In this document: piece by piece, positions 44,768 through 54,329 of the stretch | How the letters are laid out: each line of letters starts with the position of its first letter | Numbering within the stretch: the stretch's first letter is position 1 | Source of the DNA: DATJPR01 sp963811705 | GTDB taxonomy: Bacteria > Bacteroidota > Ignavibacteria > UBA10030 > UBA6906 | Length of the DNA stretch: 64,000 nucleotides | NCBI GenBank assembly: GCA_963811705.1 | Contig: CAWESL010000003.1 | Location: 186,001 to 250,000 of the forward strand | Direction of reading: 5' to 3' | Made by a program: the position numbers and the translations under genes | The notes under the pieces: generated by a model | What the model was told of the DNA's origin: nothing | The model's input: the letters and a program-made list of their open reading frames with translations, nothing else | The model's database searches: none

Positions 44768-45721
44768 TTACGCTTTGTCTGCTTCAATCCGCGTGCCCGC
44801 GCGCCCTTCGACGGCTTCGATTAAATGCTGATGGTCGGTGATGATGGCGGCAGTCCCGCCCTTCTCGACGTACTTGATCGCTGCAGTGATCTTCGGGCCC
44901 ATGCTCCCTGCCGCAAACTGTCGCTGCTCGAGATGACGCCGGCTTTCGCTGACGGACATCCGGTCGATCGGCCGCTGTGTCACTTTTCCGTAGTCCAGCG
45001 AGACACGATCGACGTCGGTGCAAATGACGAACAGCTTCGCGTCCAGCTGCCGGGCGAGAATCGCCGACGTGTGATCCTTGTCGATGACCGCTTCGACCCC
45101 CTTCGTCAGATCGTGGTCGTTGAACACGGGAATCCCGCCGCCGCCGGCGGCGATCACGACAAGACCGCGATCCACACACGCCCTGATGGCCTCGATCTCG
45201 ATGATCGCCATCGGCTCGGGGGACGGGACAACTCTGCGGTATCCCCGCGTAGCGTCTTCTGCGATCGACCACCCGAACAGGTCCCGGTACCGCTCGGCGA
45301 CCTCCTTCGTATAGAAGGGCCCGATGGGCTTCGTCGGATTCTGAAACGCGGGGTCGTTCGCGTCGACAAGGACCTGCGTGATCAGTGAAACGACGGGCGT
45401 CTTGAGCCCCTCGACCTGCATCATCTGCCACATCGCATACTGCAGGACATAGCCGATTTCCCCCTGCGTATCGGCCACGCAACAATCCAGCGGCAACCGG
45501 TAGGCGTGGGCTGCGGCCAGCTCCGAGCGTGTCAGCTGCGCCCCCACCTGCGGACCGTTGCCGTGCGAGAGCACCACGCGATACCCTGCACGCAGGAGCC
45601 GAACGACTGCCGCGGCCGTATCGACGGCGTTCTCAAATTGCTCCTGCGCATTCCCCTTCTGGCCGGTGCGGATCAGTGCGTTGCCGCCCACCGCGACGAG
45701 GATCAGGTCGGACTTCTGCAT
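44768..45721 (-). CDS. arcC: carbamate kinase
   Basis: Interconverts carbamoyl phosphate plus ADP with carbamate plus ATP. 317 aa. Amino-acid-kinase fold with VAVGGNALIRTGQ at the start, LSHGNGPQVG, RRVVPSPEPMAIIEI, VIAAGGGGIPV and GSMGPKITAAIKYVEKG, all diagnostic for ArcC. Its start overlaps the argF stop (TAATG). No arginine deiminase is seen nearby. Confidence 0.93.
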   Translation of the reverse strand: MQKSDLILVAVGGNALIRTGQKGNAQEQFENAVDTAAAVVRLLRAGYRVVLSHGNGPQVGAQLTRSELAAAHAYRLPLDCCVADTQGEIGYVLQYAMWQMMQVEGLKTPVVSLITQVLVDANDPAFQNPTKPIGPFYTKEVAERYRDLFGWSIAEDATRGYRRVVPSPEPMAIIEIEAIRACVDRGLVVIAAGGGGIPVFNDHDLTKGVEAVIDKDHTSAILARQLDAKLFVICTDVDRVSLDYGKVTQRPIDRMSVSESRRHLEQRQFAAGSMGPKITAAIKYVEKGGTAAIITDHQHLIEAVEGRAGTRIEADKA

Positions 45722-46671
45722 TACTTCCTCAGCAATTCGAGCATCACGGCTTTCTGCGCGTGCAGACGGTTCTCCGCTTGTTGGAACACGACGGAGTTCT
45801 TGCTGTCGATGATTTCATCCGTGACCTCCTCGTTGCGGTGCGCGGGAAGGCAATGCATGAATGCCGCGTCCGGTTTCGCGAGGGAAAAGAGCGCACGGCT
45901 GACCTGATAGGGAGCAAACGTTTTCCGGCGGATCTCCGCCTCCGCTTCCTGGCCCATGCTGGTCCACGTGTCGGTGTACACCATGTCGGCGTCTCGGACG
46001 GCTTCCGCAGGATCGCTCGTCCAAAAGATCTTACCGCCGCTTTCCGCCGCAAGCGCCAGGGCACGATCCATCACGGCCCCTGAAGGCCGATATCCTTCCG
46101 GCGTCGCGATGCTCAGCGTCGATCCCAATTTCGCCGAAGTCAGCATCAACGAATGTGTCACGTTGTTGCCGTCACCCACATAACAGAGCTTGGCCTTTTT
46201 CAGATTCTTCTTCAGCTCGATCAACGTAAGGAAATCGGCGAGTGCCTGACAGGGATGCTCGAGGTCCGTCAGTCCATTGATGACCGGGATCGCTGCATAC
46301 TCGGCGAGCGAAGTGCAAATATCATGACCGAATGTCCTGATCATGATCCCGTCAACCATCCGTTCCAGGTTCTTCGCGACGTCATAGACCGATTCTCTTT
46401 TCCCGAGATGAATATCGGCCGGTGTCAGGGTTAAAGAATCGCCGCCGAGCTGCGATATCCCGACGGTGAAGGTCGTGCGCGTCCGCAACGACGGTTTTTC
46501 GAAAATCAATGCGAGGAATTTCCCACGCAGGGCCGACCGATAGTTCTTCGGATGGGCCTTGATGTCGGCTGCGCGCCGGAACAATAACGAGAGCTGGCTG
46601 GAAGAAAGATCGTCAATCGAAAGTAGATCGCGTCCCTTGAGCGACGTCGAAATCCGGGGTTGTTTCTTCAC
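45721..46671 (-). CDS. argF: ornithine carbamoyltransferase
   Basis: Makes citrulline from ornithine and carbamoyl phosphate, or the reverse. 316 aa. Carbamoyl phosphate motif FEKPSLRTRTTF, GLTDLEHPCQALADFLTL and the ornithine loop MHCLPAHRNEEVTDE are intact. GTG 46671 is supported by AAGGAG 7 bases upstream; the frame is open to 46740 without that support. With arcC next door, a catabolic or ATP-linked role is plausible, but anabolic and catabolic forms cannot be told apart by sequence alone. Confidence 0.93.
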   Translation of the reverse strand: MKKQPRISTSLKGRDLLSIDDLSSSQLSLLFRRAADIKAHPKNYRSALRGKFLALIFEKPSLRTRTTFTVGISQLGGDSLTLTPADIHLGKRESVYDVAKNLERMVDGIMIRTFGHDICTSLAEYAAIPVINGLTDLEHPCQALADFLTLIELKKNLKKAKLCYVGDGNNVTHSLMLTSAKLGSTLSIATPEGYRPSGAVMDRALALAAESGGKIFWTSDPAEAVRDADMVYTDTWTSMGQEAEAEIRRKTFAPYQVSRALFSLAKPDAAFMHCLPAHRNEEVTDEIIDSKNSVVFQQAENRLHAQKAVMLELLRK

Positions 46672-46763
46672 CTGCAATCTCCTTGAAGAAGAATCTGGGT
46701 CGATGTGAAGTCCGGAGAGAAGCTGCTCCCCGAGGTTCAATTAGCGTGCCGAAGGCACATATA

Positions 46764-46780
46764 GTTTAAGTGATTTAAAC
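46764..46780. promoter_or_regulatory. operator-like inverted repeat, site 1
   Basis: GTTTAA, 5 bases, TTAAAC (17 bases). It lies 93 bases before the argF GTG and 97 before the pheA ATG. The same half-sites with the same spacing recur at 46833. Confidence 0.5.
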
Positions 46781-46807
46781 ATTGATTTCGAGTTGTTTTT
46801 GAGGATT

Positions 46808-46827
46808 ATTTCTTAACTTTAAGAAAT
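46808..46827. promoter_or_regulatory. 20-base near-perfect palindrome
   Basis: ATTTCTTAA, CT, TTAAGAAAT: a 9-base inverted repeat with a 2-base centre. It stands between the two GTTTAA-N5-TTAAAC sites. Confidence 0.5.
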
Positions 46828-46832
46828 ACGAA

Positions 46833-46849
46833 GTTTAAAAAGTTTAAAC
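46833..46849. promoter_or_regulatory. operator-like inverted repeat, site 2
   Basis: GTTTAA, AAAGT, TTAAAC, i.e. a 7-base arm (GTTTAAA/TTTAAAC) around three bases. Spacing is identical to site 1. It lies 27 bases before the pheA ATG. Confidence 0.5.
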
Positions 46850-46876
46850 GCAAATCAAGCTTGGGAAAGTCCCCCG

Positions 46877-47758
46877 ATGAAAGCCGCCTTCCAAGGTGTC
46901 CATGGAGCGAACAGCGAGGTCGCCGCCATGATCATGTTCGGAAAGTCGATCACGACCGTTCCCTGTCCGCGCTTTGACGACGTTTTCGATGCGGTCAGGA
47001 AAGGGAAGGCCGACTACGGGATCATCCCGATCGAGAATTCGCTTGCCGGGAGCATTCACGAGAACTACGACCTCCTTCTGACCCACCCGTTGCATATCGT
47101 CCGCGAGGCACACCTTCGCATCGTTCATGCGTTGATGGCGACGCAGGGAACAACCATGAAAAACCTTCTGCGCGTGCGATCGCATCCGCAAGCGCTCGCC
47201 CAGTGTAGCAGGTTCTTTCGTCAACACTCGCGCATCGAACCCGAAGCGTATTTCGACACGGCCGGCGCAGCGGAATCGATCGCCCGCGATCGCATCCCTC
47301 AGGTGGGCGCTCTGGCAGCGCCGCACGCAGCGGCGCTCTACGGTCTTGCGATCCTTCAACGGCACGTCGAAAACACCTCCGACAATTATACGCGTTTCCT
47401 TGCACTTGCGCGCCGACCATCCACTCTCGGCCGGAGTGCCCCGGCGAAGTGCAGCCTCGCTTTCAGGCCGGCCAGAAACATCCCCGGGATCCTCTTCCGC
47501 ATTCTCGGTGTTTTCTCATTGCGAGACATCGATCTCCTGAAGATCGAGTCGAGGCCGGACCCGCGCTCGCCGTTCGAGTACCTGTTTTACGTCGACCTTG
47601 CCGGGAATCCAGGAGAAAAGCGGGTCGCGAATGCGCTCGCCCATCTTCAGGAGGTTGTTTCAGAATATCGACTGCTCGGCGCCTATCCCATGGGCGCGGG
47701 CAGTGTCTATGGATCGAGCAGGGGAAGTCATGGAAAAAGGTCGCGGCACCGCGGTTAA
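46877..47758 (+). CDS. pheA: prephenate dehydratase
   Basis: Turns prephenate into phenylpyruvate for phenylalanine. 293 aa. Dehydratase domain (1-185) with FQGVHGANSEVAA, GIIPIENSLAGSIHENYDLL and the catalytic TRF in DNYTRFLAL. A C-terminal ACT domain (about 195-275) has GILFRILGVFSLRDIDLLKIESRPDPRSPFEYLFYVD, the ESRP motif being the Phe feedback site. There is no chorismate mutase domain; that activity is on AroC here. It is away from the aro operon. No good ribosome binding site is seen before ATG 46877. Confidence 0.92.
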   Translation: MKAAFQGVHGANSEVAAMIMFGKSITTVPCPRFDDVFDAVRKGKADYGIIPIENSLAGSIHENYDLLLTHPLHIVREAHLRIVHALMATQGTTMKNLLRVRSHPQALAQCSRFFRQHSRIEPEAYFDTAGAAESIARDRIPQVGALAAPHAAALYGLAILQRHVENTSDNYTRFLALARRPSTLGRSAPAKCSLAFRPARNIPGILFRILGVFSLRDIDLLKIESRPDPRSPFEYLFYVDLAGNPGEKRVANALAHLQEVVSEYRLLGAYPMGAGSVYGSSRGSHGKRSRHRG

Positions 47759-48797
47759 TCCTCCGAATAGATTCGAGCAGTTCCACGCAGAGCCCTTTGA
47801 CGTCGATGTCCCCTATGAGGACGATCGGCCGCCTGTCAAGACCGTCTTTTTCGACGACACCTCGAAAAGCATCCTCGCAAAAAACGACAGCCCGGATATT
47901 CCGTTTACGTTCAGCGTCAACCCGTACCGCGGATGCGAGCACGGATGCATCTACTGCTACGCCAGACCGTCTCACGAGTATCTGGGGTTCTCGGCCGGCC
48001 TGGACTTCGAATCCCGGATCATGGTAAAACGCAACGCGCCGTCGCTCCTTCGCCACGAGTTGCTCTCTTCGAAGTGGGTGCCGCAGGTCGTCGAGATGTG
48101 CGGCAACACCGACTGTTACCAGCCCGTTGAACGCGTCCTGCGACTTACGCGCGGATGCCTGCAGGTCTTTCTCGACCTTCGGAACCCCGTCGCCGTCATC
48201 ACCAAGAACGAAATGGTGACTCGCGATCTCGACCTTCTTGCCTCGCTCGCCCAGCACCGGCTCGTGCACGTCACGTTGTCGATCACGACACTCGACGAAT
48301 CCCTGGCCAGGGCGATGGAACCACGGACATCGGCTCCCCGACGCCGGCTTGAAGCCGTCCGCGTGCTCGCGGATGCGGGCGTTCCAACGAGCGTCTCGAT
48401 CGCGCCCGTGATTCCGGGTCTGACCGATGAAGAGATACCGTCGATCCTTCGTGAAGCGGCCAGCCACGGCGCCGCCAGCGCCAGCTATTCCGTTCTCCGG
48501 CTCCCCGGGGCAGTAGAGGGACTCTTCACATCGTGGATCAACGAGACTTTTCCGGACCGCGCGAAGAAGGTCCTCGAACGGGTCCGGGAGCTTCATGCCG
48601 GTTCACTGGCGGACAGTCGTTTTGGAAGGAGGATGCGCGGCGACGGAAACATCGCCTCCGTGATTGAAGACCTCTTTTCGCTGACAGCGAGAAAAGTCAG
48701 ACTCGCCGGGCCGCGGGAGAAGCTTGAAACCGGCAAATTTGTCGGAGCCGTTTCACCTCAGCTTGATATGTTCGGGGACAGCGATTTCCGTTCGTAA
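47730..48797 (+). CDS. PA0069-family radical SAM protein (SplB-related)
   Basis: 355 aa. Radical SAM cluster motif RGCEHGCIYCYARPSHEYLG (Cx3Cx2C) and the conserved GNTDCYQPVERVLRLTRGCLQV, ITKNEMVTRDLDLL, and PVIPGLTDEEI. These mark the group related to spore photoproduct lyase, without a known reaction. ATG 47730 has AGGGGA upstream; the frame is open further upstream inside pheA. It overlaps pheA by 29 bases, so translation is likely coupled. Confidence 0.85.
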   Translation: MEKGRGTAVNPPNRFEQFHAEPFDVDVPYEDDRPPVKTVFFDDTSKSILAKNDSPDIPFTFSVNPYRGCEHGCIYCYARPSHEYLGFSAGLDFESRIMVKRNAPSLLRHELLSSKWVPQVVEMCGNTDCYQPVERVLRLTRGCLQVFLDLRNPVAVITKNEMVTRDLDLLASLAQHRLVHVTLSITTLDESLARAMEPRTSAPRRRLEAVRVLADAGVPTSVSIAPVIPGLTDEEIPSILREAASHGAASASYSVLRLPGAVEGLFTSWINETFPDRAKKVLERVRELHAGSLADSRFGRRMRGDGNIASVIEDLFSLTARKVRLAGPREKLETGKFVGAVSPQLDMFGDSDFRS

Positions 48798-48890
48798 CCC
48801 CGCTCCATCCTCTACTGCATTCCAGAGAATATTTCCCTATATTTTGATTCTCAACGTCTTCAAACCTTGCTTACACGGGAGTTCACGTTC

Positions 48891-51785
48891 ATGCCTATCG
48901 ATCTCACTGTCTTTTCGCCTTTTAGTTTGCGCCATATTGGCCCGCGACCTCAGGAAAAGGAGGAGATGCTTCGCGCGCTCGGGGAAAACGATGACCGTTC
49001 ATTTATCGAAGGGGTCGTCCCGGCCTCCATCCGTCTTGCCAGGCTCGAAGGTCTCGAGGAACCGATGGACGAACACGGCGTCCTCGTGAGGCTGGGGGAG
49101 ATCGCGAACAAGAACGAAGTGTGGCATTCGTACATTGGAATGGGGTACCACGATACCATCACCCCGCCGGTGATCCTGCGGAATATCCTCGAGAACCCCG
49201 GCTGGTACACTGCCTATACGCCGTATCAGGCCGAGATCGCCCAGGGACGTCTTGAAGCGCTTTTGAATTTTCAGACCATGATCTGCGATCTGACCGGCAT
49301 GCCGATCGCCAACGCCTCTCTCCTGGATGAGGGTACCGCCGCAGCCGAGGCGATGGGGATGTTCCTTTCCATCAAGAACCATCCTTCGAATCCCGTGTTG
49401 TTTGTCGCCGACGATTGCCATCCGCAGACGATCGCGGTTGTGCGCACGCGGGCGCGGCATCTCGGTGTCCGCGTAACCGTCGGTCCCTGGAAGTCCGTCG
49501 AAATCACGGAAGACTTCCTCGGCGTCCTCGTACAGTATCCCGCGACGGACGGCGCGATTAGTGACTATGCAGAGCTCTTCACCCGCGTTCATGCGGTCGG
49601 CGCGCTGGCAGCGTGCGCCGCAGATCCGTTGTCGCTCGCTCTGCTCACGCCTCCCGGGGAATTCGGTGCGGACGTGGTCGTGGGGAGTACGCAGCGGTTC
49701 GGCGTCCCGATGGGCTTCGGCGGTCCCCATGCCGCATTCTTCGCCACGCTTGAGCAGCACAAGCGCTTTGTCCCCGGACGCATTATCGGCGTGTCCGTCG
49801 ACTCCAACGGCAACCGTGCGCTCCGCATGGCGCTGCAGACGCGCGAACAGCACATCCGGCGTGAAAAGGCGACCTCGAACATCTGCACCGCTCAGGTCTT
49901 GCTCGCCGTCATGGCAGGAATGTATGGCGTATGGCACGGCCCGGACGGAGTGAAGGCGATTGCAACGCGCATTCACGATCTGACGAAGATCCTCGCCAAG
50001 GGGCTCGAAGACCTCGGGCACAAAGTGCTCCACAAGAGCTTCTTCGACACTCTGCGCATTGAACCGAAGGCCGGGATCCGTGAATCGATACTCCGCCGGG
50101 CCGGCGAGTCGCACATGAACTTCCGGCTCTACTCGAACGGAGACATCGGCATCACGTTGGACGAAACCAGCGCGCAGGCGGACATCGAAGCGCTCTTCGA
50201 TGTCTTCGCCTCGCGCAACGCGCCAACCCTGGACGTCGTCAGGATTTCGCGAGAACTTCCCGGGGGATTCAATGGTCCCCTGGCACGCAAGACTCCCTAT
50301 CTCCAACACCCGGTGTTCCACCGGTACCGCTCCGAAACGGAGATGCTCCGGTACATCCACTCGCTCGAATCGAAAGACCTGTCGCTCACGACGAGCATGA
50401 TCGCCCTGGGTTCCTGCACCATGAAGCTGAACGCGACGGCGGAGATGATCCCAATCACGTGGACGAAGTTTGCACGCATCCATCCGTTCGCCCCGGCGGA
50501 CCAGGTCAAGGGATATCGGGAGATCGTCGAACAGCTTTCCCGCTGGCTGAGCGCCATCACCGGGTTCACGGCGGTGTCCATGCAACCGAACGCGGGGGCG
50601 CAGGGTGAATACACCGGGTTGCTCGTGATCCGGGAGTACCACGAATCGCGCGGCGAAGGACACCGGAACGTCTGCCTCATCCCCCACTCAGCGCATGGAA
50701 CGAATCCCGCGAGTGCCGTCATGGCCGGCATGACCATTGTCGTCGTCGACTGCGATGCCCAGGGCAATATTGATATCGACGACCTCCGCGCGAAAGCCAC
50801 CAAACACAAGCAATCACTCGCAGCGCTGATGGTGACCTATCCGTCGACGCATGGCGTTTTTGAGGAGCAGATCAAACAGATGTGTTCGATCATCCATGAG
50901 AACGGCGGGCAGGTCTACATGGACGGCGCGAATATGAATGCCCAGGTCGGTTTGTGCCGCCCCGCCGACATCGGCGCTGACGTCTGCCACATCAACCTGC
51001 ACAAGACCTTTTGCATTCCCCATGGCGGCGGCGGACCGGGGATGGGACCCATTGCCGTCGCTCCTCACCTGGCGGAATTTCTCCCGTCCCATCCTGTTGT
51101 GAAGACCGGGGGCCATCATTCCATTGGCTCAGTGAGTTCCGCGCCCTACGGAAGCACGAACATCGTCGTGATCTCCTGGGCGTATATCGCGCTCATGGGC
51201 GCTGCCGGTTTGACGGAAGCCACCGTGATGGCGATCCTCAATGCCAACTACATGGCGAAGAGGCTGGAGCCGCACTACCCGGTGTTGTACCGGGGCGCAA
51301 AGGGTCGTGTTGCGCACGAATTCATCCTCGATCTACGCGATTTTAAGCAGGCCGGCGTCGAAGCCGAGGACGTCGCGAAGCGTTTGATGGACTATGGATT
51401 CCACGCACCGACGGTTTCGTTCCCTGTCGCAGGGACGCTCATGATCGAGCCGACGGAAAGCGAGTCGAAGGAAGAGCTCGATCGCTTCTGTGACGCGCTC
51501 ATTGCGATCCGTTCGGAGATTCAGGACGTCATCGATGGCAAGGTTGACAAACAGAACAACGTCCTCAAGAATGCACCGCACACTGCCGCGATGGTCGCGA
51601 GCGATGATTGGAAATTCCCCTACGGTCGTGAGAAGGCAGCCTACCCTCTTCCATCCGTCCGCGATCGGAAATTCTGGCCCTCGGTCGGGCGGATCAACAA
51701 CGCATACGGCGACCGGAACCTTGTGTGCACCTGTCCCCCGATCGAAGCGTACGAGACTGCCACTCATTCCAACGGACATCAATGA
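48891..51785 (+). CDS. gcvP: glycine dehydrogenase (decarboxylating), P-protein
   Basis: Decarboxylates glycine in the glycine cleavage system with PLP. 964 aa, the full-length single-chain form, not the split GcvPA/GcvPB. N-terminal FSLRHIGPRPQEKEEML and the repeated PLP-fold halves; the PLP lysine is in CHINLHKTFCIPHGGGGPGMGPI. ATG 48891 is chosen; TTG 48867 upstream adds eight residues. The other system genes (gcvT, gcvH, lpd) are not in the window. A weak -10 (TATATT, 48838-48843) is upstream. Confidence 0.95.
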   Translation: MPIDLTVFSPFSLRHIGPRPQEKEEMLRALGENDDRSFIEGVVPASIRLARLEGLEEPMDEHGVLVRLGEIANKNEVWHSYIGMGYHDTITPPVILRNILENPGWYTAYTPYQAEIAQGRLEALLNFQTMICDLTGMPIANASLLDEGTAAAEAMGMFLSIKNHPSNPVLFVADDCHPQTIAVVRTRARHLGVRVTVGPWKSVEITEDFLGVLVQYPATDGAISDYAELFTRVHAVGALAACAADPLSLALLTPPGEFGADVVVGSTQRFGVPMGFGGPHAAFFATLEQHKRFVPGRIIGVSVDSNGNRALRMALQTREQHIRREKATSNICTAQVLLAVMAGMYGVWHGPDGVKAIATRIHDLTKILAKGLEDLGHKVLHKSFFDTLRIEPKAGIRESILRRAGESHMNFRLYSNGDIGITLDETSAQADIEALFDVFASRNAPTLDVVRISRELPGGFNGPLARKTPYLQHPVFHRYRSETEMLRYIHSLESKDLSLTTSMIALGSCTMKLNATAEMIPITWTKFARIHPFAPADQVKGYREIVEQLSRWLSAITGFTAVSMQPNAGAQGEYTGLLVIREYHESRGEGHRNVCLIPHSAHGTNPASAVMAGMTIVVVDCDAQGNIDIDDLRAKATKHKQSLAALMVTYPSTHGVFEEQIKQMCSIIHENGGQVYMDGANMNAQVGLCRPADIGADVCHINLHKTFCIPHGGGGPGMGPIAVAPHLAEFLPSHPVVKTGGHHSIGSVSSAPYGSTNIVVISWAYIALMGAAGLTEATVMAILNANYMAKRLEPHYPVLYRGAKGRVAHEFILDLRDFKQAGVEAEDVAKRLMDYGFHAPTVSFPVAGTLMIEPTESESKEELDRFCDALIAIRSEIQDVIDGKVDKQNNVLKNAPHTAAMVASDDWKFPYGREKAAYPLPSVRDRKFWPSVGRINNAYGDRNLVCTCPPIEAYETATHSNGHQ

Positions 51786-54217
51786 ACTCTCTCCTCCGGG
51801 CCGGCTTCGTCCCGGCTCTCCTTGCGGTCCTTGCCTGCCCTGCCCACGCACAATGGCACTCCATTGGTGCAATGGATAGCGTGATTTCCCGGAGCAGCAA
51901 TGCGATAACACTCAAAGCCGGGCAGGCCCTGGTCGAAGTCCAGGTTCTTTCTCCCTCCATTGTACGCGTGCGGATGAATCCCGCGGGCAAATTGCAGTCC
52001 GACCGGTCATGGGCCGTCGTTGCCAACCCGAATCCCCCTCCCCGTGTCCGTTTTCAGGAGACACCGACAAAGATAATGCTCTCCACGACCGGCATGCGCG
52101 TAACGATCACAAAAGACCCGCTGCGCATCATCCTCCTCGACTCGGCGGGAACAGTGATCTGTCAGGACGACCCGGCAAAGGGAATGGCCTGGTCCGGGAG
52201 CGAAGTCCGCGATTGGAAGACCATGGCCGTTGATGCACACTTCTATGGCTTCGGCGAAAAAGCGGGACTCCTCGACCGCGCGCAGACTGCCTGTACCATG
52301 TGGAACTCCGATATCCCCGGGTACACGGCCGACACCGACCCGCTCTATGAATCGATCCCGTTCTTCCTGGCAATTCGTCGCGGAGCGGTCTACGGTCTTT
52401 TCATGGACAACACCTTCCGTTCGTCCTTCGACATGGGAAAAGAGTCACACGACGCCTACTCCTTCGGTGCGGAGGCGGGAGACCTGAACTACTATGTGTT
52501 CGCCGGCGGCTCCCCGAAACAGATTCTCTCGGACTACACCGGGCTCCTCGGCCGCATGCATCTCCCTCCGCTGTGGTCGCTGGGCTATCAGCAGTGCCGG
52601 TGGAGCTATCCCACCGAACAACGGGTGCGGGAAATCGCGCACGGTTTCCGCTCTCGATCAATCCCCTGCGATGTCATCTACCTCGACATCGATTACATGG
52701 ACGGCTATCGGATCTTCACGTTCAACAAGAAGAACTTCCCGGACCCCGGGAAGTTGACCAGCGATCTGTCGTCAGAAGGATTCAAAGTCGCCGTTATCGT
52801 CGATCCCGGAATCAAGACCGACCCTTCGTACGAGGCCTTCACAACAGGCCTTGCAGAGGACATCTTCCTGCGGCGGACGGATGGCAGTGTCTTTACGGGA
52901 AAAGTCTGGCCGGGGATTTGTGCGTTCCCCGACTTCACGTCGGCGAAGGCGCGCGCGTGGTGGGGGAACAACTTCAAGGTGCTCGTCGATGCGGGCATCC
53001 GGGGGTGGTGGAATGACATGAACGAGCCGTCGGTGTTCGACGTGCCCACGAAAACCGTCGATCTCGACGTCGTTCACCGCGATGACGGGATTCCGGCCAC
53101 GCACGCCGAGGACCACAACATCTACGGGATGGAAATGACGCGCGCGACCTATGACGGCGTCCGGCGCCTTCTTCCCGACGAGCGCCCGTTCGTCCTTACC
53201 CGCGCTTCGTATGCCGGGGGCTGGCGTTATTCCGCCGCCTGGACCGGGGACAATGTCTCCACGTGGGAGCACCTCAACCTTGCCGCGTCGATGTGCCTGA
53301 ACCTCAGCATCTCCGGCCAGCCCTTTGTCGGAAGTGATATCGGCGGCTTCATTGGTCATCCCTCCGGAGAGTTGTTTGCCCGGTGGCTGGAGCTCGGCGT
53401 CTTCACGCCCCTCATGCGCGCCCATTCCGTCATCAATGAGGTGAATAAAGAACCCTGGGAATACGGCGACAGCATCACCAACGTCAATCGACGGACGATC
53501 GAGCTTCGGTATCGCTTTCTTCCCTACATCTACACACAGATGGAAATCGCTTCGCGGACCGGCGTTCCGCCGATGCGCCCGATGATCTTCGACTATCCCA
53601 CCATGGAGGCATTCCACGGAGTCGCAAGCCAGTATCTATTCGGCGACAACCTTCTCGTTGCCCCGGTCCTGGCAGAGTTCGATCGGACAAAAGACGTGCG
53701 ACTGCCTCCCGGTTCATGGTACGATTACTGGAGCGATTCGCTCCTTGTCGGTCCGGCCTCGATCCGTGTCCAGGCGCCGGTCGACCGTCTTCCGTTGTTC
53801 GTCCGTGCCGGGACGGCACTGCCGACACGGCAGGTCGTCCAGTCCACGTCTGAAGCACCCATTAATCCTCTGACGATCACGGTCTACCCGGGCAAGATGA
53901 ACAACGACGATCGAACAGAGTATTACGAAGACGATGGCCACTCATTCGCTTACGAACGAGGAGTCTTTTTCAGAAGGACACTGACCCAGACTTCCGACAG
54001 CTCGGCAATTCGCCTTACCCTCTCGAAGGCGGAAGGCACCTACGTTCCTCCCGAGAGGAATCTCGTCGTGCAGTTCAAAGGTATTGCGAAGCGGCCGGAA
54101 CGTGTGCAGATCAACGGGAAGGACACGCAGGCGTGGTCGTACAATTCTCGCACGCTCACCCTTTCGTTGCGTAACACCAGAGAACCGATCAGCATTATTG
54201 CCGATACCGGCAGGTAG
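51782..54217 (+). CDS. secreted glycoside hydrolase family 31 (alpha-glucosidase-like)
   Basis: Cleaves alpha-linked glycosides. 811 aa. Signal peptide (residues 1-23, ending PAHAQ), so it acts outside the cytoplasm. The nucleophile is in GWWNDMNEPSVF (Asp about 412) and the acid/base Asp in AAWTGDNVSTWEHL; ISGQPFVGSDIGGFIGHP completes the GH31 signature. The C-terminus is beta-rich. ATG 51782 overlaps the gcvP stop as ATGA. The exact linkage cleaved is not readable. Confidence 0.92.
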   Translation: MNSLLRAGFVPALLAVLACPAHAQWHSIGAMDSVISRSSNAITLKAGQALVEVQVLSPSIVRVRMNPAGKLQSDRSWAVVANPNPPPRVRFQETPTKIMLSTTGMRVTITKDPLRIILLDSAGTVICQDDPAKGMAWSGSEVRDWKTMAVDAHFYGFGEKAGLLDRAQTACTMWNSDIPGYTADTDPLYESIPFFLAIRRGAVYGLFMDNTFRSSFDMGKESHDAYSFGAEAGDLNYYVFAGGSPKQILSDYTGLLGRMHLPPLWSLGYQQCRWSYPTEQRVREIAHGFRSRSIPCDVIYLDIDYMDGYRIFTFNKKNFPDPGKLTSDLSSEGFKVAVIVDPGIKTDPSYEAFTTGLAEDIFLRRTDGSVFTGKVWPGICAFPDFTSAKARAWWGNNFKVLVDAGIRGWWNDMNEPSVFDVPTKTVDLDVVHRDDGIPATHAEDHNIYGMEMTRATYDGVRRLLPDERPFVLTRASYAGGWRYSAAWTGDNVSTWEHLNLAASMCLNLSISGQPFVGSDIGGFIGHPSGELFARWLELGVFTPLMRAHSVINEVNKEPWEYGDSITNVNRRTIELRYRFLPYIYTQMEIASRTGVPPMRPMIFDYPTMEAFHGVASQYLFGDNLLVAPVLAEFDRTKDVRLPPGSWYDYWSDSLLVGPASIRVQAPVDRLPLFVRAGTALPTRQVVQSTSEAPINPLTITVYPGKMNNDDRTEYYEDDGHSFAYERGVFFRRTLTQTSDSSAIRLTLSKAEGTYVPPERNLVVQFKGIAKRPERVQINGKDTQAWSYNSRTLTLSLRNTREPISIIADTGR

Positions 54218-54329
54218 GGAACGAGGGATCGACCTTGCGGGGGCTCCCGATGTGGGGGGGTCTTGCAAATCCCCGCGGCGCCCAATATATTCATTGCACC
54301 GAACGGCTCACGCCAATCGAAGCCACAGA

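Noticed and set aside
48798..48890. Glycine riboswitch before gcvP
   Set aside because: Only 93 bases between genes and no tandem aptamer-like structure.
48999..50687. 562-codon minus-strand frame inside gcvP
   Set aside because: Shadow of gcvP; no recognisable domain.
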